DNA of 42,926 bases. Source: Bacteroidales bacterium (GTDB taxonomy: Bacteria; Bacteroidota; Bacteroidia; Bacteroidales; UBA7960). Within the stretch, counting starts at the first letter, position 1; the number at the start of each line of letters is the position of its first letter. Made by a program: the position numbers and the translations under genes. The DNA is taken from assembly GCA_019429365.1 (NCBI GenBank), contig JAHYJD010000019.1, positions 1 through 42,926 on the forward strand, read 5' to 3'. Positions 14,921 to 22,735 of the stretch are shown piece by piece. The notes under the pieces are model-generated. The model saw only the letters and a program-made list of their open reading frames with translations. It did no database searches and was not told the DNA's origin.

Positions 14921-15919
14921 ATGAGTTTACTAACGGTATCGGGCTCGCCCCATGTGCATGACAGCCAGTCGGTTAGCAAGATCATGTATGGCGTGGTCTA
15001 TTCGCTGATCCCGGCCATGCTGGTGTCTTTCTACTTCTTTGGCCTGGCCGCCATTCTCCTGACCCTTACGGCCGTGATCAGCTGTATGGCGGTGGAATAT
15101 GTCATTCAGAAATACCTGATGAAGGGCCCCGTAACGGTGTTTGATGGCTCGGCCATCATTACTGGTATCTTGCTGGCCTTCAACGTGCCAGCCAACCTCC
15201 CGCTATGGATGGTTGTTGTTGGCTCGGCAGTGGCCATTGGTATGGGAAAGATGACCTTTGGCGGACTGGGTAAAAACCCCTTTAACCCGGCACTGGTTGG
15301 AAGGGTGTTTCTGATGATCTCATTCCCGGTGCACATGACCAACTATCCCAAAGCCACGGCATTCAGCACTCAACTTACAGATATTGTTACCGGCCCCACG
15401 CCACTTGCCATTATGAAGGAAGGCCTTCAAAAGGGCGAGTCGGTGGCTGAGATCATTCCGCAGATTCCCGAATACGCGCAGTTGTTGCTGGGGCAAATGG
15501 GCGGTTCCATGGGTGAGATTTCGGCCATTGCCATTTTGCTGGGCGGGCTTTTTATGGCATATAAAAAGCTGATCACCTGGCATATTCCGGTGGCTTACCT
15601 GGGCACTGTGCTGGTGTTCACCGGCATTTTCTGGCTCATCGATCCGGGCTACCATTTCAATCCATTGTATCACCTGCTTTCGGGCGGCCTTATGCTCGGG
15701 GCCGTTTATATGGCCACCGACATGGTAACCAGCCCCATGAGCCCCCTGGGTATGCTTATTTTTGGCATTGGCTGCGGGGTGCTTACGGTGGTGATACGCA
15801 TGTTTGGAGCATACCCTGAAGGGGTGGCCTTCTCAATATTAATTATGAATGCTTTTGTTCCGCTAATCAACCGTGGCATCAAGCCCAAGCGTTTCGGGGA
15901 GGAGGTGAAAAATGGCTAA
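14921..15919 (+). CDS. rnfD: Rnf electron transport complex subunit D
   Basis: 332 residues with many hydrophobic segments, matching an inner-membrane RnfD/NqrB-like protein. The motif DIVTGPT (Asp154 to Thr160) fits the covalent flavinylation signal Dxx[ST]G[AP]T, so FMN is probably attached to Thr160 by ApbE. No apbE gene is present in this window. Family features KNPFNPALVGRVFL and MATDMVTSPMSPLG are visible. It is preceded by a 45-bp gap after rnfC and overlaps rnfG by 8 bp. Confidence 0.95.
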   Translation: MSLLTVSGSPHVHDSQSVSKIMYGVVYSLIPAMLVSFYFFGLAAILLTLTAVISCMAVEYVIQKYLMKGPVTVFDGSAIITGILLAFNVPANLPLWMVVVGSAVAIGMGKMTFGGLGKNPFNPALVGRVFLMISFPVHMTNYPKATAFSTQLTDIVTGPTPLAIMKEGLQKGESVAEIIPQIPEYAQLLLGQMGGSMGEISAIAILLGGLFMAYKKLITWHIPVAYLGTVLVFTGIFWLIDPGYHFNPLYHLLSGGLMLGAVYMATDMVTSPMSPLGMLIFGIGCGVLTVVIRMFGAYPEGVAFSILIMNAFVPLINRGIKPKRFGEEVKNG

Positions 15920-16505
15920 GAAAGAATCTTCATTTCTCAATATGGTGCTTACCTTGCTGGTGGTTACAGTGGTGGCATCCTTTACCCTGGCAAGTGTGTA
16001 TAATCTGACCAAAGAACCCATTGCAGCTGCCCGTGAGGCGGCCCGTCAAAATGCCATCACCATGGTGGTGCCTGAATTTGACCGGCTGGAAAGCCGTTTG
16101 TTTCTGCCACTTACGGGCCGCGACTCGCTCGAGTTCAACTTTGCCTATAAAGGCGACGAGCTGGTGGGCGTGGCGGTAGGCACTTATACCGATCAGGGCT
16201 TCAGCGGGCGCATCCGCGCCATGGTGGGCTTTTATCCCGATGGGCGTATCGTGGATGTGGTGCACCTGCAACATGCAGAAACCCCCGGCCTGGGCGACAA
16301 AATTGAAAAAAGCAAATCGGACTGGAGCGACCAGTTCAGGGATTTTGACCCGGCCACCCAGGTTTTGCGAGTTACCAAGGATGGCGGCAACGTAGATGCC
16401 ATTACTGCCGCCACTATTACCAGCCGCGCCTACTGCGATGGCATTCAGCGTGCCTACGAAACTTTTATTGCCAATGTTAAAACCCCGGAAGGAGGTGCTC
16501 AATGA
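15912..16505 (+). CDS. rnfG: Rnf electron transport complex subunit G
   Basis: 197 residues with one N-terminal membrane segment (residues 10-28) and a periplasmic FMN-binding domain. It shows the conserved [11 protein letters not shown] (residues 121-131) and the flavinylation signal DAITAAT, Asp162 to Thr168, with Thr168 as the likely FMN attachment site. It overlaps rnfD by 8 bp and rnfE by 4 bp (ATGA), which suggests translational coupling. An SD-like GGAGG stands near 16490, ahead of rnfE. Confidence 0.95.
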   Translation: MAKKESSFLNMVLTLLVVTVVASFTLASVYNLTKEPIAAAREAARQNAITMVVPEFDRLESRLFLPLTGRDSLEFNFAYKGDELVGVAVGTYTDQGFSGRIRAMVGFYPDGRIVDVVHLQHAETPGLGDKIEKSKSDWSDQFRDFDPATQVLRVTKDGGNVDAITAATITSRAYCDGIQRAYETFIANVKTPEGGAQ

Positions 16506-17086
16506 GTCAACTGAAAAACTTCACCAAAGGATTTATTAAGGAGAACCCGGTGTTTGTGCTCCTGCTGGGGCTTTGCCCTGCACTGGGGGTAACTACCTCA
16601 GCTTTCAACGGACTGGGTATGGGGCTGGCCACCACATTCGTGCTGGTCTCTTCAAACAGTGTGGTCTCCCTGATCAAAAACCAGATTCCCGACAAGGTGC
16701 GCATTCCTTCATTTATTGTGATCATCGCCTCCTTTGTTACCATTGTGCAACTGGTTATGGAAGCCTTCCTGCCCGATTTGTTTGCTGCTTTGGGGCTCTT
16801 TATTCCCCTGATTGTGGTAAACTGCGTGGTGCTGGGCCGTGCCGAAGCTTTTGCCAGCAAAAAGGATTTTAAAAGCTCACTGATCGATGGGCTTGGCATG
16901 GGCCTGGGCTTTGCCTTTGCGCTCACCCTGCTGGGCGCCGTGCGCGAATTGCTGGGCTCGGGTGCCATTTTCGGGTTTTCCTTTATCCAGGGAGATGGCA
17001 TGCTGGTGTTTGTGCTGGCACCAGGCGCCTTTATCGGACTGGGTTACCTGATAGCGCTTTTAAACATGATTAAGAAAACAGAATAA
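16502..17086 (+). CDS. rnfE: Rnf electron transport complex subunit E
   Basis: 194 residues, an all-helical membrane protein of the NqrD/RnfE family, with [20 protein letters not shown] near the start and [17 protein letters not shown] in the middle. The conserved cysteines (in GLCPALG and VNCVVLG) fit the membrane [2Fe-2S] site shared by RnfA and RnfE. It overlaps rnfG by 4 bp, and GGAGG lies upstream. It is homologous to RnfA, with the opposite membrane topology. Confidence 0.95.
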   Translation: MSQLKNFTKGFIKENPVFVLLLGLCPALGVTTSAFNGLGMGLATTFVLVSSNSVVSLIKNQIPDKVRIPSFIVIIASFVTIVQLVMEAFLPDLFAALGLFIPLIVVNCVVLGRAEAFASKKDFKSSLIDGLGMGLGFAFALTLLGAVRELLGSGAIFGFSFIQGDGMLVFVLAPGAFIGLGYLIALLNMIKKTE

Positions 17087-17096
17087 ACTATTCGCC

Positions 17097-17669
17097 ATGG
17101 AATATATCCTGATCATTATCGGAGCCGTTTTTGTTAACAATATTGTGCTGGCGCAGTTCCTCGGCATTTGCCCCTATATGGGGGTGTCGTCAAAGGTATC
17201 CACTTCGGTGGGTATGTCGGGCGCCGTTATGTTTGTTATGACTCTGGCCACAGTGGTTACCTATCTTATCTATAATTACATCCTGGTGCCCTTTGGCGTT
17301 ACTTATCTGCAAACCATTTCATACATCTTGGTGATCTCCTCCCTGGTGCAGATGGTCGAGATCATCCTAAAGAAAGTCAGTCCGGCCCTTTTTCAGGCAC
17401 TGGGGATCTTTTTGCCGCTTATTACCACCAACTGCGCTGTGCTGGGTGTGGCCATCCTCACCGTACAGAAGGAGTTTAACCTGCTCGAAGGGGTAGTATT
17501 TGCCATTGCCAATGCCATAGGTTTCGCGCTGGCGATCCTTCTTTTTGCAGGCATACGTGAACATCTTGACCTTATGGGTGTTCCTAAAGGCATGCAGGGA
17601 GCTCCTGTTGCCTTGGTTGTGGCAGGTATACTGGCATTGGCCTTTATGGGCTTTGCCGGTTTAGTATAA
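17097..17669 (+). CDS. rnfA: Rnf electron transport complex subunit A
   Basis: 190 residues, a membrane protein of the NqrE/RnfA family, with NNIVLAQFLGICPYMGVS and PLITTNCAVLG. The two cysteines face those of RnfE to hold an iron-sulfur cluster in the membrane. It is the last gene of the rnfBCDGEA operon, 10 bp after rnfE, and ends ahead of a strong terminator. Confidence 0.95.
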   Translation: MEYILIIIGAVFVNNIVLAQFLGICPYMGVSSKVSTSVGMSGAVMFVMTLATVVTYLIYNYILVPFGVTYLQTISYILVISSLVQMVEIILKKVSPALFQALGIFLPLITTNCAVLGVAILTVQKEFNLLEGVVFAIANAIGFALAILLFAGIREHLDLMGVPKGMQGAPVALVVAGILALAFMGFAGLV

Positions 17670-17688
17670 CTGCGTTTTTTTCATTGGT

Positions 17689-17717
17689 AACCCGGGTGCG
17701 CCAACACCCGGGTTTTT
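17689..17717 (+). terminator. Intrinsic terminator of the rnf operon
   Basis: Stem AACCCGGGTG / CACCCGGGTT with a short loop, followed by TTTTTT. It lies 20 bp beyond the rnfA stop. Confidence 0.9.
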
Positions 17718-17763
17718 TGTTTTTCGTACCTTTATGCGATAAAAAATTCAAAAACTTCCTTTT

Positions 17764-18504
17764 ATGGCCCTCGACACCATTATTGAACTGCAGAATGTAT
17801 CTGTCTTCCAGAAAAACGTGCTGGTACTCTCGGAGGTGAACCTCGAAATTGAGCGCGGTGAGTTTTGCTACCTCATAGGCCGCACCGGCACCGGGAAAAG
17901 CAGTTTGCTCAAGATCCTTTATGGCGACCTGCCCATGGTCGATGGCTTTGGAAAGGTAGCTGGTTTCGAACTCAAGGATATTAAAGAAAAGCAAATCCCG
18001 TTTCTCAGGCGCAAAATTGGCATTGTATTCCAGGATTTCCAGCTGCTCAACGACCGTTCTATTAAAGAGAACCTTATGTTTGTAATGAAGGCTACGGGCT
18101 GGAACGATAAAGTGGCCATGGAAGAGCGCATGGAAGACGTGCTCGAAAAGGTAGGCCTTCGCACCAAGGGCTTCAAAATGCCGCACCAGCTCTCGGGTGG
18201 CGAGCAGCAGCGCGTGGTCATTGCCCGGGCGCTGATCAATGATCCCGACGTGATTTTGGCCGACGAGCCCACCGGCAACCTCGACCCTGAAACCAGCGAA
18301 GGTATTATGGACCTGATGTTCGAAATCAGCAAGACTGGCCGCGCCGTGCTTATGGCAACCCACGACTACCGACTGTTCGACAAGTTCCCCGCCCGTATAT
18401 TTAAATGCGAGAATGGCCGGGTGATTGATGTGAATGCCCCGGCCCCGGAAACGGAGGACGTGGAAGACCCCTCGACTTCGATCGGGGCAAGCAGGGAAGA
18501 GTAG
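17764..18504 (+). CDS. ftsE: FtsE-type ABC ATP-binding protein
   Basis: 246 residues. Walker A is GRTGTGKS (39-46), the Q-loop lies in IVFQDFQLL, the ABC signature is LSGGEQ (143-148), and Walker B is VILADEP (163-169) with a D-loop NLDPE. The length and [16 protein letters not shown] fit FtsE, the ATPase that with FtsX controls peptidoglycan hydrolases at the division site. FtsX is not in the window. TACCTTTA at 17727-17734 is a near match to the -7 consensus. The last 15 or so residues ([12 protein letters not shown] region) are encoded by DNA that resembles a dispersed intergenic repeat, and the stop codon falls inside a GTAGGTAGCG repeat. The tail may therefore be an addition. Confidence 0.9.
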   Translation: MALDTIIELQNVSVFQKNVLVLSEVNLEIERGEFCYLIGRTGTGKSSLLKILYGDLPMVDGFGKVAGFELKDIKEKQIPFLRRKIGIVFQDFQLLNDRSIKENLMFVMKATGWNDKVAMEERMEDVLEKVGLRTKGFKMPHQLSGGEQQRVVIARALINDPDVILADEPTGNLDPETSEGIMDLMFEISKTGRAVLMATHDYRLFDKFPARIFKCENGRVIDVNAPAPETEDVEDPSTSIGASREE

Positions 18505-18640
18505 GTAGCGGCAGTAAAATGGTTAATTGTGAATGGTTAATGGTTAATTGATTGGAGGGAGGGCTTTGATTTGAGATTACTTTCAGTGAGCTCTCCGCTG
18601 GCAAGCGGATCGGTTAACGATTGCCGATTAACGATTAAAT
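18501..18640. repeat. Intergenic repeat debris after ftsE
   Basis: Contains the second GTAGGTAGCG copy (18501-18510), a threefold GGTTAAT word (18531-18547), hairpin TCCGCT-GGCA-AGCGGA (18594-18609) and two GATTAACGATT-type words (18613-18637) like those flanking the element in the rnf operon. Confidence 0.6.
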
Positions 18641-18658
18641 AAAAATTACTGGGCACGA

Positions 18659-18718
18659 ACTCCCCCTTTGAATCCCTTTTTCAGGGATCAGCGAAGCTAA
18701 CGGGGTTGGGGGGAGGTT
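18659..18718. repeat. Degenerate GC-rich inverted repeat
   Basis: AACTCCCCCTTTGAATCCC on the left and GGGGTTGGGGGGAGGTT on the right are imperfectly complementary around a loop of about 25 bp. The type is like the palindrome at 10031-10071 and may be a remnant of an insertion-sequence end or a REP-like element. Confidence 0.45.
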
Positions 18719-18757
18719 GTCTCAAGTTCAGGAACTGGCTGTAGCTGAAGCCGGGGA

Positions 18758-18829
18758 GCAAAAAAAAGAGGAGAGTTTTTGACCGAAGACCAGGCAAACG
18801 TTGAAATTGATCAATGGCTAAAAAAATAA
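18758..18829 (+). pseudogene. C-terminal relic of a ParD-like antitoxin gene
   Basis: A frame ending in TAA at 18827-18829 reads EFLTEDQANVEIDQWLKK before the stop, like the tail of antitoxins paired with ParE toxins in Bacteroidota. No start codon or DNA-binding domain remains. It overlaps the toxin ATG by 16 bp, the usual antitoxin-toxin arrangement. The assignment rests mainly on that arrangement. Confidence 0.4.
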
Positions 18830-18933
18830 TTTGGTCTTTACGGGCACAAAAAGATAGGAAAAAGATACTGGAGTTCTGGATTGAGAAAACCCATTCGCCT
18901 TTTTATTTTCACTTTTTCAGGAAACTTGCATAA
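18814..18933 (+). pseudogene. Truncated ParE/RelE-type toxin remnant
   Basis: A 39-codon frame starts MAKKIIWSLRAQKDRKKILE followed by FWI. This matches the typical N-terminus of ParE-family toxins of Bacteroidota (IIWS..A..D...I..YW). Family members run about 95-100 residues; here the likeness ends near residue 24 (base 18886), and the frame then runs into the 3' end of the opposite-strand glycosyltransferase gene. The second and third family strands and the basic residues of the active region are missing, so it should be inactive. Confidence 0.6.
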
Positions 18934-20039
18934 ATCCCTTTGGTCACATCTTCCTCCTTCTCCCAGTTGAGCTCTTTTGCCGCCTCAAGGCAGTTTGATT
19001 TCCAGCGGCTGAGCTGATCAGGGTCATTGAGCATTTCTTTTACACAATGGGCTATTTGAGCAGGGTCGTGGTTTTTTGAAATTATTCCCACCTGGTATTT
19101 TTCCACAATGCGGCGAAGCTCGGGCAAATCAGAAACAAGGACAGGGGTTCCGGCCATAATGTAATCAAAGAGCTTGTTTGGTAAACTGAACAGGTAATTG
19201 AGGCTGTCGGGCTTGTCGAGAGAGATGCCTATATCGGCTTTTGCGGTGTATTGCATCAATTGTTCGTAGGGCATTTTCGGAAGGAACATTACCCGCTCGC
19301 CCAAATTTTCGCCATTTACCTGTTTTTTTAGCCTTTCGAGCACGTTTCCACCACCAATAATCAGCAGCAGGGCGTTCTCAATCCCATGCTCCGGCCGCAT
19401 AGCCGTGATCAGCTCTTCGGTACCGCGATCCACATTAATGCCGCTTCCCTGCAGTAAAATAATGTGCTTGTCTTCGGGCAGGTCAAGCTCTTTCCTGGTA
19501 ATTTGCTGGTCGGGCAAGCGGTATCGTGGCATGTTACGAACTACGCGCAGCTTTTTCCCGAACTTCTTTTCGTAAAGCTGTGCTATGGACTGATTGACCG
19601 TAATAATGGTTTTCTGCCTTGGGAAAAGAAGATTCTCTAAACCTTTCCAGAACCAGCGTCTGAAGGGGCGGTGCGCCACTTCGGGCGAGCCGGTAAAATA
19701 CTCGTGGGTGTCGTAAACCAAAGGCTTTCGCCGGATTTTTGCCACCAGATGTGCAGGTAGCAAAGTATCAAGATCGTTGGCTACCATAAGATCTGCTTTC
19801 GCGAAAAGCAAATAGAAAAAAAGTTTCAGGTTAAACTCGGCATAAAAAAGAAAGCCTTTGTGAAAAAGCAGCGGGATTCGTTTTATGTCAGCCCATTCGG
19901 GAGAGAATGGAAGGCTATCCTTACGTTTTACGCCCACAATAAGCGGATCAAAACCCATTGACTTAAGGGTCTGTGCCATCTTGTTTACCCGCTGATCGGT
20001 AAACACGTCATTGGTTACAGTGAAGATTACACGTTTCAT
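18909..20039 (-). CDS. Glycosyltransferase family 4-type protein
   Basis: 376 residues. The GT-B fold is suggested by an N-terminal part starting MKRVIFTVTNDVFTDQRVNK and containing ANDLDTLLPAH and VYDTHEYF. The C-terminal nucleotide-sugar part has ILLQGSGINVDRGTEELI, LIIGGG and the donor-site segment SLPNKLFDYIMAGTPVLVSD. It is cytoplasmic or membrane-associated. Sugar donor and acceptor cannot be told; no other polysaccharide genes are near. The start codon overlaps the stop of the upstream NhaC gene by 4 bp, so the pair is probably co-translated. The 3' end overlaps the ParE relic on the other strand. Confidence 0.85.
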   Translation of the reverse strand: MKRVIFTVTNDVFTDQRVNKMAQTLKSMGFDPLIVGVKRKDSLPFSPEWADIKRIPLLFHKGFLFYAEFNLKLFFYLLFAKADLMVANDLDTLLPAHLVAKIRRKPLVYDTHEYFTGSPEVAHRPFRRWFWKGLENLLFPRQKTIITVNQSIAQLYEKKFGKKLRVVRNMPRYRLPDQQITRKELDLPEDKHIILLQGSGINVDRGTEELITAMRPEHGIENALLLIIGGGNVLERLKKQVNGENLGERVMFLPKMPYEQLMQYTAKADIGISLDKPDSLNYLFSLPNKLFDYIMAGTPVLVSDLPELRRIVEKYQVGIISKNHDPAQIAHCVKEMLNDPDQLSRWKSNCLEAAKELNWEKEEDVTKGIYASFLKK

Positions 20040-21502
20040 TCCACACTGGGGGCTTTTTCTTCACCTTTGGCATAACGGGCAATTTTTATGTTGAAGTAGG
20101 CAAAGGTGATGGTCATAAACGGGCTGATAATATTGAAAAAGGCATAAGGCAGGAAGGTGAGGGTGGGCACGCCCAACACTATGGCCTGTGTAGCTCCGCA
20201 GGTGTTCCACGGCACCAGCACCGAGGTCACCGTGCCGCTGTCTTCGAGGGTGCGGCTCAGCACCTGTGGTTTGAGTCCGCGCTCGCGGTAGGTCTCGGCA
20301 AACATGCGCCCGGGCACCACTATGCTCAGGTACTGGTCGCTGGCCGTAATATTAAAAAAGACGCAGGTGCCGGCTGTGGCTGCCACCAGCGATCCTGTGT
20401 TGTGCGCAAGCTTAATGACTGACTCGGTGATGCGTTGCAGCAGGCCGCTGCTTTCCATAATGCCGCCAAAGATCATGGCGCACATGATCAGCCAAACGGT
20501 ATTGAGCATGCCGCTCATTCCGCCTGTTTCGAGCAGGCTATTCACCATGGCATGGTCAGTCGTCACGCTTATGTCGGTATACATGGCTTTCATTACGGCC
20601 ACATAGGCTGCCATTGGGAAATTCCCGTAAATTTCGCTTACTTGTTCGATAATATGGGGCTGAAAAATCAGGGCAAACAATGCACCGGCCAGGGTTCCGA
20701 TAAGAAGGGCTGGCAAGGCTGGCACTTTTCTTACAATCAAGGTAATCACAAGGGCAGGTACCAAAAAGAGCCATGGGGATACAAAAAAGGTATTGTCAAT
20801 GGCATTGAGCACCGGGGCAATATCGTCTATCTGACCGCCTTGCGACCGGCTTAGACCTATTATGGTGAAAATAATGAGGGTAATGCCGATGGAGGGACCG
20901 GTGGTCCAGGCCATATAGCGAATGTGGGTAAACAGATCGGTGCCGGCCATGGCTGGGGCCAGATTGGTGGTATCAGAAAGCGGTGACATCTTATCCCCAA
21001 AGTAAGCACCCGAGATAATGGCTCCGCCAATCAGTCCGTCGGGCAAACCCAATGCCCTGCCAATTCCAAGCAAGGCCACCCCAATGGTGGCAACTGTACT
21101 CCAACTACTGCCAGTAGCCAGCGACACGATGGCACAGACTATACAGGCTGCCACCAGAAATATGGTGGGATTCAGAATTTTCAAACCATAATAAATCATC
21201 GAAGGTACAATGCCACTAAGCAACCAGGTACCTGCCAGTGCGCCAATCAGCAGTAAAATTAGTATCGACGACATGGCCGAACCAATGCTTTTTACAATGC
21301 CTTTGAGCAGGTGGTCCCACTTAAAGCCCAGGCGCATGGCCACCACGGCCGCCACCGAAGCTGATAGGATCAGCACGATCTGGTTGGAGCCCGATAGCGA
21401 GTCATCGCCAAAAATGAAAACATTTATGGAGATCAGTGCTGTAAGGAAAATGACCGGTATGAGCGCCTCGATAAGTTTAGGCCGACGTTTTGCCTTTACC
21501 AT
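20036..21502 (-). CDS. nhaC: NhaC-family Na+/H+ antiporter
   Basis: 488 residues with about 11-12 hydrophobic segments. Family signatures include SLATGSSWSTVATIGVALLG, GAYFGDKMSPLSDTTNLAPA and VPWNTCGATQ. It exchanges Na+ for H+ across the inner membrane. Some family members act as amino acid or carboxylate exchangers, so the ion is inferred. Genes below it are translationally coupled (a 4-bp overlap with the glycosyltransferase). In context it could use or balance the sodium gradient made by Rnf. Confidence 0.88.
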   Translation of the reverse strand: MVKAKRRPKLIEALIPVIFLTALISINVFIFGDDSLSGSNQIVLILSASVAAVVAMRLGFKWDHLLKGIVKSIGSAMSSILILLLIGALAGTWLLSGIVPSMIYYGLKILNPTIFLVAACIVCAIVSLATGSSWSTVATIGVALLGIGRALGLPDGLIGGAIISGAYFGDKMSPLSDTTNLAPAMAGTDLFTHIRYMAWTTGPSIGITLIIFTIIGLSRSQGGQIDDIAPVLNAIDNTFFVSPWLFLVPALVITLIVRKVPALPALLIGTLAGALFALIFQPHIIEQVSEIYGNFPMAAYVAVMKAMYTDISVTTDHAMVNSLLETGGMSGMLNTVWLIMCAMIFGGIMESSGLLQRITESVIKLAHNTGSLVAATAGTCVFFNITASDQYLSIVVPGRMFAETYRERGLKPQVLSRTLEDSGTVTSVLVPWNTCGATQAIVLGVPTLTFLPYAFFNIISPFMTITFAYFNIKIARYAKGEEKAPSVE

Positions 21503-21597
21503 AGGGATAGTTTTTGGTTTTGCAGGCTGCTTGCAAAGAGGCGTAAAGTAACGGGATTTTTTTTAAATGGACAAATTAATGTAACGCTTTAGCCCCT

Positions 21598-22608
21598 TCA
21601 AATACCCCGGTGCTTTACCCCCTTGCGAAAATAGTTTTCAAGGGCCGCTTCGTTGGCAAAAGGCCGCTGCAATTCATTTTCAATAAGCACTTGGTAATCC
21701 AAAATCGTCCTGGTTTTTTTTATCCTGGAAAACACTTCCGTACCATTTTCTAAAACGCCTGATAAATAATACCAAACGGCTTTCATAGAGCCCAGCAGGC
21801 GTGCCTGGTTAACAGCTACCCGGCGGCCGCCCTCCAGCAACTCCTGGTGAAATGCGTATAGTTTTCGCCGCTTTTCGGCTTCCGAAATGAAAACTCCCCT
21901 GATCTCCATGGCCAGGAAAGGATTGATGAGAGCGCCGCGACCCAGCATCCAGGTATTTACCTGCGGAAAAAGATCCTGCATCTCGCGCAAACGCGCCAAA
22001 TGATATATATCGCCGTTGTAGGCTACCGGGTTTTTTGAAACCGAAAGACAATCCTTAAAACCTTCGAGGTTTACCTCTCCGCTGTAAATCTGGGTGCCAA
22101 TGCGTGCATGTATAATCAGCAAGTGAATGGGGTATTGGTTTAAAACTTCCAGCACCTTTAAAATTTCACCTTGTTTATAATAGCCAAGGCGGGTTTTTAT
22201 GGAAAGCTTAATGGGAAACTCCTTGAATACATCATTCAGAATTCTATCAAGCTCTTCGGGGTAGGGTAGCATGCCACAGCCCCGTTTTTTATTTGCAATG
22301 CGCGAAAAGGGACAACCCAGGTTCCAGTTGATGTGATCGTATCCGTGTTGCTGAAAGGTTTTCCCGAAAAGGATAATTTCGCGGGCTTCCGTGCTGATAA
22401 ACTGCGGCACGGTTGGGGCAAGGTTTTCTTCAAGAGGAACGACATCATCGAGCTTGGAGGGGTTAATGCGCTCCTGGCCCACACCCGAAATAAAGGGTGC
22501 ATACATGGCATCGTATCCGCCAAAATGGCGGGCAAGGGCATTGCGGTAGCGCCTGTCGGTAAGGCCCTTGAAGGGCGCAAAGAGTAATTCGTGGTGCTGC
22601 ATCTGCAT
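21598..22608 (-). CDS. dus: tRNA-dihydrouridine synthase family protein
   Basis: 336 residues, with a TIM-barrel FMN enzyme pattern. The N-terminus FAPFKGLTDRRYRNALARHF corresponds to APM.G.TD..FR of Dus proteins. The motif NWNLGCPFSRIANKKRGCGM carries the conserved Cys99 of the GCP motif. RLGYYKQGEI and LLIIHARIG fit the FMN/RNA-contact strands, and YNGDIYHLARL resembles the NGDI motif. It reduces uridine to dihydrouridine in tRNA. The start at 22608 is taken; an ATG two codons later is equally possible. The promoter -7 element TATCTTTG is at 22631-22624 on the minus strand. Confidence 0.88.
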   Translation of the reverse strand: MQMQHHELLFAPFKGLTDRRYRNALARHFGGYDAMYAPFISGVGQERINPSKLDDVVPLEENLAPTVPQFISTEAREIILFGKTFQQHGYDHINWNLGCPFSRIANKKRGCGMLPYPEELDRILNDVFKEFPIKLSIKTRLGYYKQGEILKVLEVLNQYPIHLLIIHARIGTQIYSGEVNLEGFKDCLSVSKNPVAYNGDIYHLARLREMQDLFPQVNTWMLGRGALINPFLAMEIRGVFISEAEKRRKLYAFHQELLEGGRRVAVNQARLLGSMKAVWYYLSGVLENGTEVFSRIKKTRTILDYQVLIENELQRPFANEAALENYFRKGVKHRGI

Positions 22609-22623
22609 TTAAAAATTGTCTGG

Positions 22624-22631
22624 CAAAGATA
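22624..22631 (-). promoter_or_regulatory. -7 promoter element for dus gene
   Basis: TATCTTTG on the minus strand matches TAnnTTTG 16 bp before the start codon, giving a very short 5' UTR. An inverted repeat, AAGACC-GATCA-GGTCTT, sits just upstream at about 22641-22658. Confidence 0.45.
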
Positions 22632-22735
22632 ACATTGAATTGAAGACCGATCAGGTCTTCCGGCAGGGAATAAAATCAATGGTCCTTTCAGGGTTTTTAT
22701 TTACATTTATTTCCTGATTTTGAAAACATCTATAA

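Noticed and set aside
17644-18363. 239-codon minus-strand frame opposite ftsE
   Set aside because: It is a shadow frame crossing the rnf terminator and the ftsE Walker and signature motifs.
22641-22658. AAGACC-GATCA-GGTCTT inverted repeat as an operator for dus or aspA
   Set aside because: A single 6-bp pair with no second copy is too weak to claim a binding site, so it is only mentioned with the promoter.
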